From: Taenia hydatigena
Taxonomy: Eukaryota > Platyhelminthes > Cestoda > Cyclophyllidea > Taeniidae
Reading direction: 5' to 3'
DNA length: 64,000 nucleotides
Assembly: GCA_036345935.2 (NCBI GenBank)
Contig: JADWOT020000006.1
Location: forward strand, 1,985,493-2,049,492
In this document: in pieces, positions 60,606 through 64,000 of the stretch
How the letters are laid out: the number at the start of each line of letters is the position of its first letter
How positions within the stretch are numbered: position 1 is the first letter of the stretch
Made by a program: the position numbers and the translations under genes
The notes under the pieces: generated by a model
Seen by the model: only the letters and a program-made list of their open reading frames with translations
Told to the model about the DNA's origin: nothing
The model's database searches: none

Positions 60606-62288
60606 CAGAATTAAGAAACCAATGCCAAAGTTGATGCCTGAATTTATGCCACCAAAGATAAATGTTTATGCGGACACTCCAGGTTTCAAGCTTAACCACA
60701 TCTCGTGCAGATAAGTGGCAATCATATAGGCAGTTGGAGGATGCAAGCGAGGTAGTCGGGACTGTGCTTATCTCGTCTCTGTTCTCCATTGGCAAGACGT
60801 TGTCTAGCAATGGCATTTACCTTGACGAATCAGTTTCAGTGCCTTAGACGGTAAGGCTACCTGTGTTTCTCGTAGTTTTATTCAAAACTAATCCTCAGCT
60901 CCAATTTGACGTCCTGCAGTTTCTGCTATTTAATACAGCAGAATTGCGTTAAATTTATTGCAAATGCACATTACACTGGAGAGAAGGCGACACAAAGTGT
61001 ACGTCAGTGATAAATGTCGTGTTTCACTTTGCAATTACTTTATTTGCTCCACCTGTGCCTTTTGAGCCCTCAGTTGGACTTGTTTCGAGGCTAGCATCCC
61101 ACAGAGAGCGTTTGAAGGACCTATCCCATGCACAATTTGCATTGAGAACCTTTTGGATCCACTCACTGAATTGACTGGGCGGAAGGGGGGTTTTTTAAAA
61201 AGGAGAGTAGGGAAAACACGGATAATGTGAGTGGAGTTGACTTCTGTCACTCGAGTTCAACCCGATACTCTAGTATCAGGTTAATTGACTCTAGTGTGGG
61301 TTTGATGGAGAAAGACAATCAAGTTCGAAATAATCGGCCAATTTTGCGACCGTAATACATTCATCACACAGCTGTCACATCAGATTGTCATCTAGGGGGC
61401 AAAATCTGGTTTGAATATGTGTTTAGGACCGACTTTAAAAGATTTAAATCTGATCTACTTCCCTAAATCGACAAGTTTTTTTCTGACGCTGTGACAGTGG
61501 ACCCTGCGAGGTTTGGAAGTGGTAGCCAGTCAAGGATTGGGATCGGTTGCTCCTACCACCAATGTGGATTGTTTCTTCACCATTGAGGTCGCAATATGTT
61601 CCACCAAAATGGGAGGTTTATACTAGTGACACACAGATTAGGTGGAGTGGTACGAAGAGGGACCCATATTTACCTGTAATTTTGTGCTGCCTTAGTTCTT
61701 CCCTACCAGTGCTTAGTTGATGTAATTTATTCCGCAAACAGTTTTCCAGCATCACTGTCGCTTATGCAGGTCAATGTAAATAAAGCCTTACTTAGAAGTT
61801 AAAAGGAGCTAAAAAGCTTCCACCAAAGACGCTTTTGTCAATATGCACTTTACTAAATTCTAGGTGTGGAATGCGCAAAGAAAAGAGGTGCCGGCAAGTG
61901 CAGTTCTTTGGCCAAAGGAGGTTTTGTAAGACGTTCAATGCTGAGTTTGCAGCTGAAAATCATCCTGCACAGCCCAAACAATTCATTTCCTTGTTATGAC
62001 ACCAACGCTTAGCATTTTTATGTCACTCTACTCTGATACTGTCTTCACACCAAGAGCAACTCACATGTGTGCCATTGTTCTTGGCTTGTGATGTAGATTG
62101 TCACAACCATTTAGCATAACCTGACAACTGGCACGTCACGCATTTGTGACGCATGAGATTAGCTAAGAATATCAGGTCGATGCTGATATTAAGTACCGAC
62201 ACATCTTACAGGATCACAATCGACAGTTTTGAATTATAGCAGTTGAATTTAACGCTTGTGTAGAGCAGGTAGGACTGAAAGCTCCAAC

Positions 62289-62472
62289 TGTAATGCTTTG
62301 TTTGTTCTGACTGTCCATTTCAGTGTTGGTCGGTTAGGTAGCCATACTGTCCTCGCCACGTTGGCTAGTCTTCGGGTCATGCCAGCGGCCCCATTCCCTC
62401 TCTTTATTGAATCCCTATTCTGTCTTAGTCCTATGCCTTCTTTCACCTTCAAGAAAGTCTCGGGACGCTACA
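62289..62472 (+). mobile_element. Solo LTR related to the TRIM family (right arm)
   Basis: Mirror copy of the solo LTR at 58,084-58,267, starting TGTAATGC and ending CGCTACA. It differs from the left copy at a handful of bases. Its presence in both arms at matching positions shows the insertion predates the inverted duplication or was copied by arm-to-arm conversion. Confidence 0.8.
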
Positions 62473-62755
62473 CTAACACTCATTTCATTATCATCACTGA
62501 GCTATCACAACAAGTAACCACGAGCCACAAAATTCTCATTTGGTGTTGAGTGCCATAAGCATTAGAGTTTATAGTTAGCAATAATGCATTGCTTGATGTT
62601 GTCACGCACCCACACAATCACCCAGGAAATGAGTCAGGATAGAGACAATACAGAAAAGTCTTATTTGCTTTACAAGTGACTGAGTATTTTAATTGTTGTT
62701 GTTTTGGGCAAGGTGGATGACCCACCAGGTTAGTGTACAAGCTGTCGTCCCTTAG

Positions 62756-63058
62756 AGCAGAGGTGGGTGTGAAGCTTACCCACTGTATCCATGCGAAGAG
62801 CAATCTCTGTCATGCCATTTTTATGGCACAAAGGCGTGCCGAAACCACATAGCCATCTCTGTTGGCTATTGTCATAAAATCATCTACGCCACGGTGGTCC
62901 ACCAATGCATTGAAAATTTGAATAATGCCTGCTCAGTTGCAGTCATGACCGCAAGGAACGGGAGTGAGATGTTGGATCTATTCAACGAAGGTTGCAAGAA
63001 AGCTGTGGGTGGAACTCCTACACCTGCTCAGGTCCGCAATTCTAGTAGCTCAGTCTAG
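62756..63058 (+). CDS. 8-cysteine exon, right-arm copy (partial gene, 3' end)
   Basis: An open frame of 100 codons ends in TAG (63,056-63,058). It carries cysteines at residues 5, 13, 20, 28, 39, 51, 59 and 80, with spacing 7-6-7-10-11-7-20. The middle reads NHIAISVGYCHKIIYATVV and the tail is GGTPTPAQVRNSSSSV. A short GT-AG intron with donor GTTAGTG (62,729) and acceptor GCAG (62,757-62,760, 32 nt) probably precedes it, making the true exon start 62,761. The decayed paralogue at 31 kb keeps the same donor. No in-frame upstream exon with a methionine was established. The pattern suits a secreted disulfide-rich protein. Cysteine-rich secreted antigens are common in tapeworms, but I do not recognise the family. 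Confidence 0.45.
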   Translation, partial: SRGGCEAYPLYPCEEQSLSCHFYGTKACRNHIAISVGYCHKIIYATVVHQCIENLNNACSVAVMTARNGSEMLDLFNEGCKKAVGGTPTPAQVRNSSSSV

Positions 63059-63140
63059 TAAATTGTAGTATATTTTTAATTAAAAGCGCAAAGGAGTAAA
63101 GAGAGACTCCTCTAATTTTGATTTAAGAGGCGATGTGGTG
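63059..63140. other. Flank downstream of the 8-cysteine exon
   Basis: An AT-rich stretch with AATTAAAAG, a weak polyadenylation-like signal, follows the stop codon. It is followed by a short inverted repeat (CCTCTAATTTTGATTTAAGAGG). Both are mirrored in the left arm. Confidence 0.3.
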
Positions 63141-64000
63141 TTTTTAACTAGGGACACTGTCACAAGACCGAGTTGGAATACATGACATGTTTTCGCTATG
63201 CTTTTGCCACTCGTCACATCAAATTGTGTCACTAACACACAAACTGGCCAAATGCATTTATCGCTTTTTTGGTTTATGGCAAATGTAACAGCTTTATCTG
63301 TTGATCGGCAGTTGAGTAAGCCAAAGCATCAGCTGGGCCACAAAAGTAGATTTTCACACAAAATTCTATGCAAATAAACGTGTGAATACGACAGGATGAT
63401 GAAAATGCGAAACCAATGTTAAAAGCACGTTTGGGTGAAATTTTTGCAAATTCAGTAAGTGTACTTTGAAATTTTATTTATTCAAGGCGGTGTTTTAGTT
63501 GGGCGGCGTTCATGGCTCCACGATTCCACTTCCACCACCAGCAATAAATTCTTGTTTACAGTACTACTTCTTTCGGCTTCAAGAAAGACTGTGGGTGCTT
63601 GCATATCTGCCCACAAATAATTTTGATGCTATTTAATTTTTAAAAAATCGTGGCTTTAACCTCGGTCTGCTACCCAGCTTCACAGTTTTTGAATCTCCAG
63701 GAATAGAGGGAAAGGACTGTGATGACATCTGCTGATGATAGGTACGCTTTGATTCGTTTGAAAGTGAGTAATTTGGATGTAATACTTCGGTTGCTTCTTT
63801 AACCCTGGAGTCAGTAAAAAAGCCACCGCAGCACCTTCGAAAGATGACCTGCCTTCAGGTCACGTCGGTAGCCGTCGTGTCGTACTGAGTATCAAATATG
63901 CATATTTCGCATTCGATCGTTTTAAGGGAAGCCTCGAGGTGCTGGATTATTGTCAGGACATCTATCGTGCATTCTACCACTGCTTGAGAAGCTTTAGAGT

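Larger units (their letters stand above)
60606..64000. repeat. Right arm of giant palindrome (runs off the window)
   Basis: Reverse-complement partner of 56,555-59,950. The alignment is still continuous at the last base of the window, so the arm extends beyond it. Part of this arm (60,950-61,170) also aligns in plus orientation with the unit segment at 33,930-34,130 and 4,940-5,130. Other parts align in the opposite sense with 31 kb, so the arm is itself built from rearranged repeat pieces. Confidence 0.96.

Noticed and set aside
56555..64000. Palindrome as a pure sequencing artefact (missed adaptor hairpin)
   Set aside because: Arms differ by scattered substitutions and the spacer is asymmetric, which a fold-back of one molecule would not give. 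A haplotype misjoin is still possible and is noted in the finding.
1..64000. CRISPR arrays, tRNA, rRNA or spliced-leader RNA genes, telomere repeats
   Set aside because: No regularly spaced short repeats, no clear A and B box pair, no rRNA-like conserved blocks and no TTAGGG array were seen on reading both strands.

Overview
This is a gene-poor eukaryotic window with no prokaryotic organisation. There are no operons, no long ORF (the longest open frame is 156 codons), no tRNA or rRNA gene I can recognise, and no CRISPR array. Composition is moderately AT-rich. The only credible coding traces are short exons joined by very short (about 32 nt) GT-AG introns, plus decayed copies of such exons. 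Two complete 895-bp terminal-repeat retrotransposons in miniature (TRIMs) are present. TRIMs are rare in animals but are established in taeniid tapeworms (ta-TRIM of Echinococcus/Taenia). Together with the tiny introns, this makes a flatworm, probably a taeniid cestode, my best inference; no single gene proves it.

Layout. Positions 1 to about 530 hold nothing recognisable. From about 535 to 18,500 there are two tandem direct copies of a unit of about 8-9 kb (U1 about 535-9,480; U2 about 9,540-18,520). They are roughly 80-85% alike, with an internal island of about 95% (8,371-9,066 / 17,320-18,015). That island carries a candidate two-exon 3' gene end on the minus strand. A partial third copy (U3, 20,415-22,690) is bracketed by two copies of another repeat (Q). 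Further decayed pieces of the unit occur at about 26.3-28.7, 32.4-34.3, 39.25-39.85 and 45.1 kb. The TRIMs sit in U2 (11,155-12,048, minus strand) and in the second Q copy (23,094-23,988, plus strand). Each has identical or near-identical 185-bp LTRs, a primer binding site, a polypurine tract and a 5-bp target duplication. An older relic of the same family lies at 40.58-40.87 kb.

The 43-55.5 kb part is mostly single-copy-looking noncoding DNA with microsatellites. A block at about 35.1-36.4 kb recurs at about 52.0-53.3 kb, and 29.74-31.75 kb is colinear with 55.99-58.60 kb.

The right end (from at least 56,555 to the window edge at 64,000) is one very large palindrome: two inverted arms of at least 3.4 kb around a spacer of about 655 bp. 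Each arm carries the same solo LTR and the same intact 8-cysteine exon. A decayed paralogue of that exon lies at about 30.87-31.1 kb.

Overall the window reads as a rapidly reshuffling, possibly heterochromatic or subtelomeric, segmental-duplication region in which fragments of at least two genes were copied and mostly lost, with small LTR elements inserting between duplication rounds.
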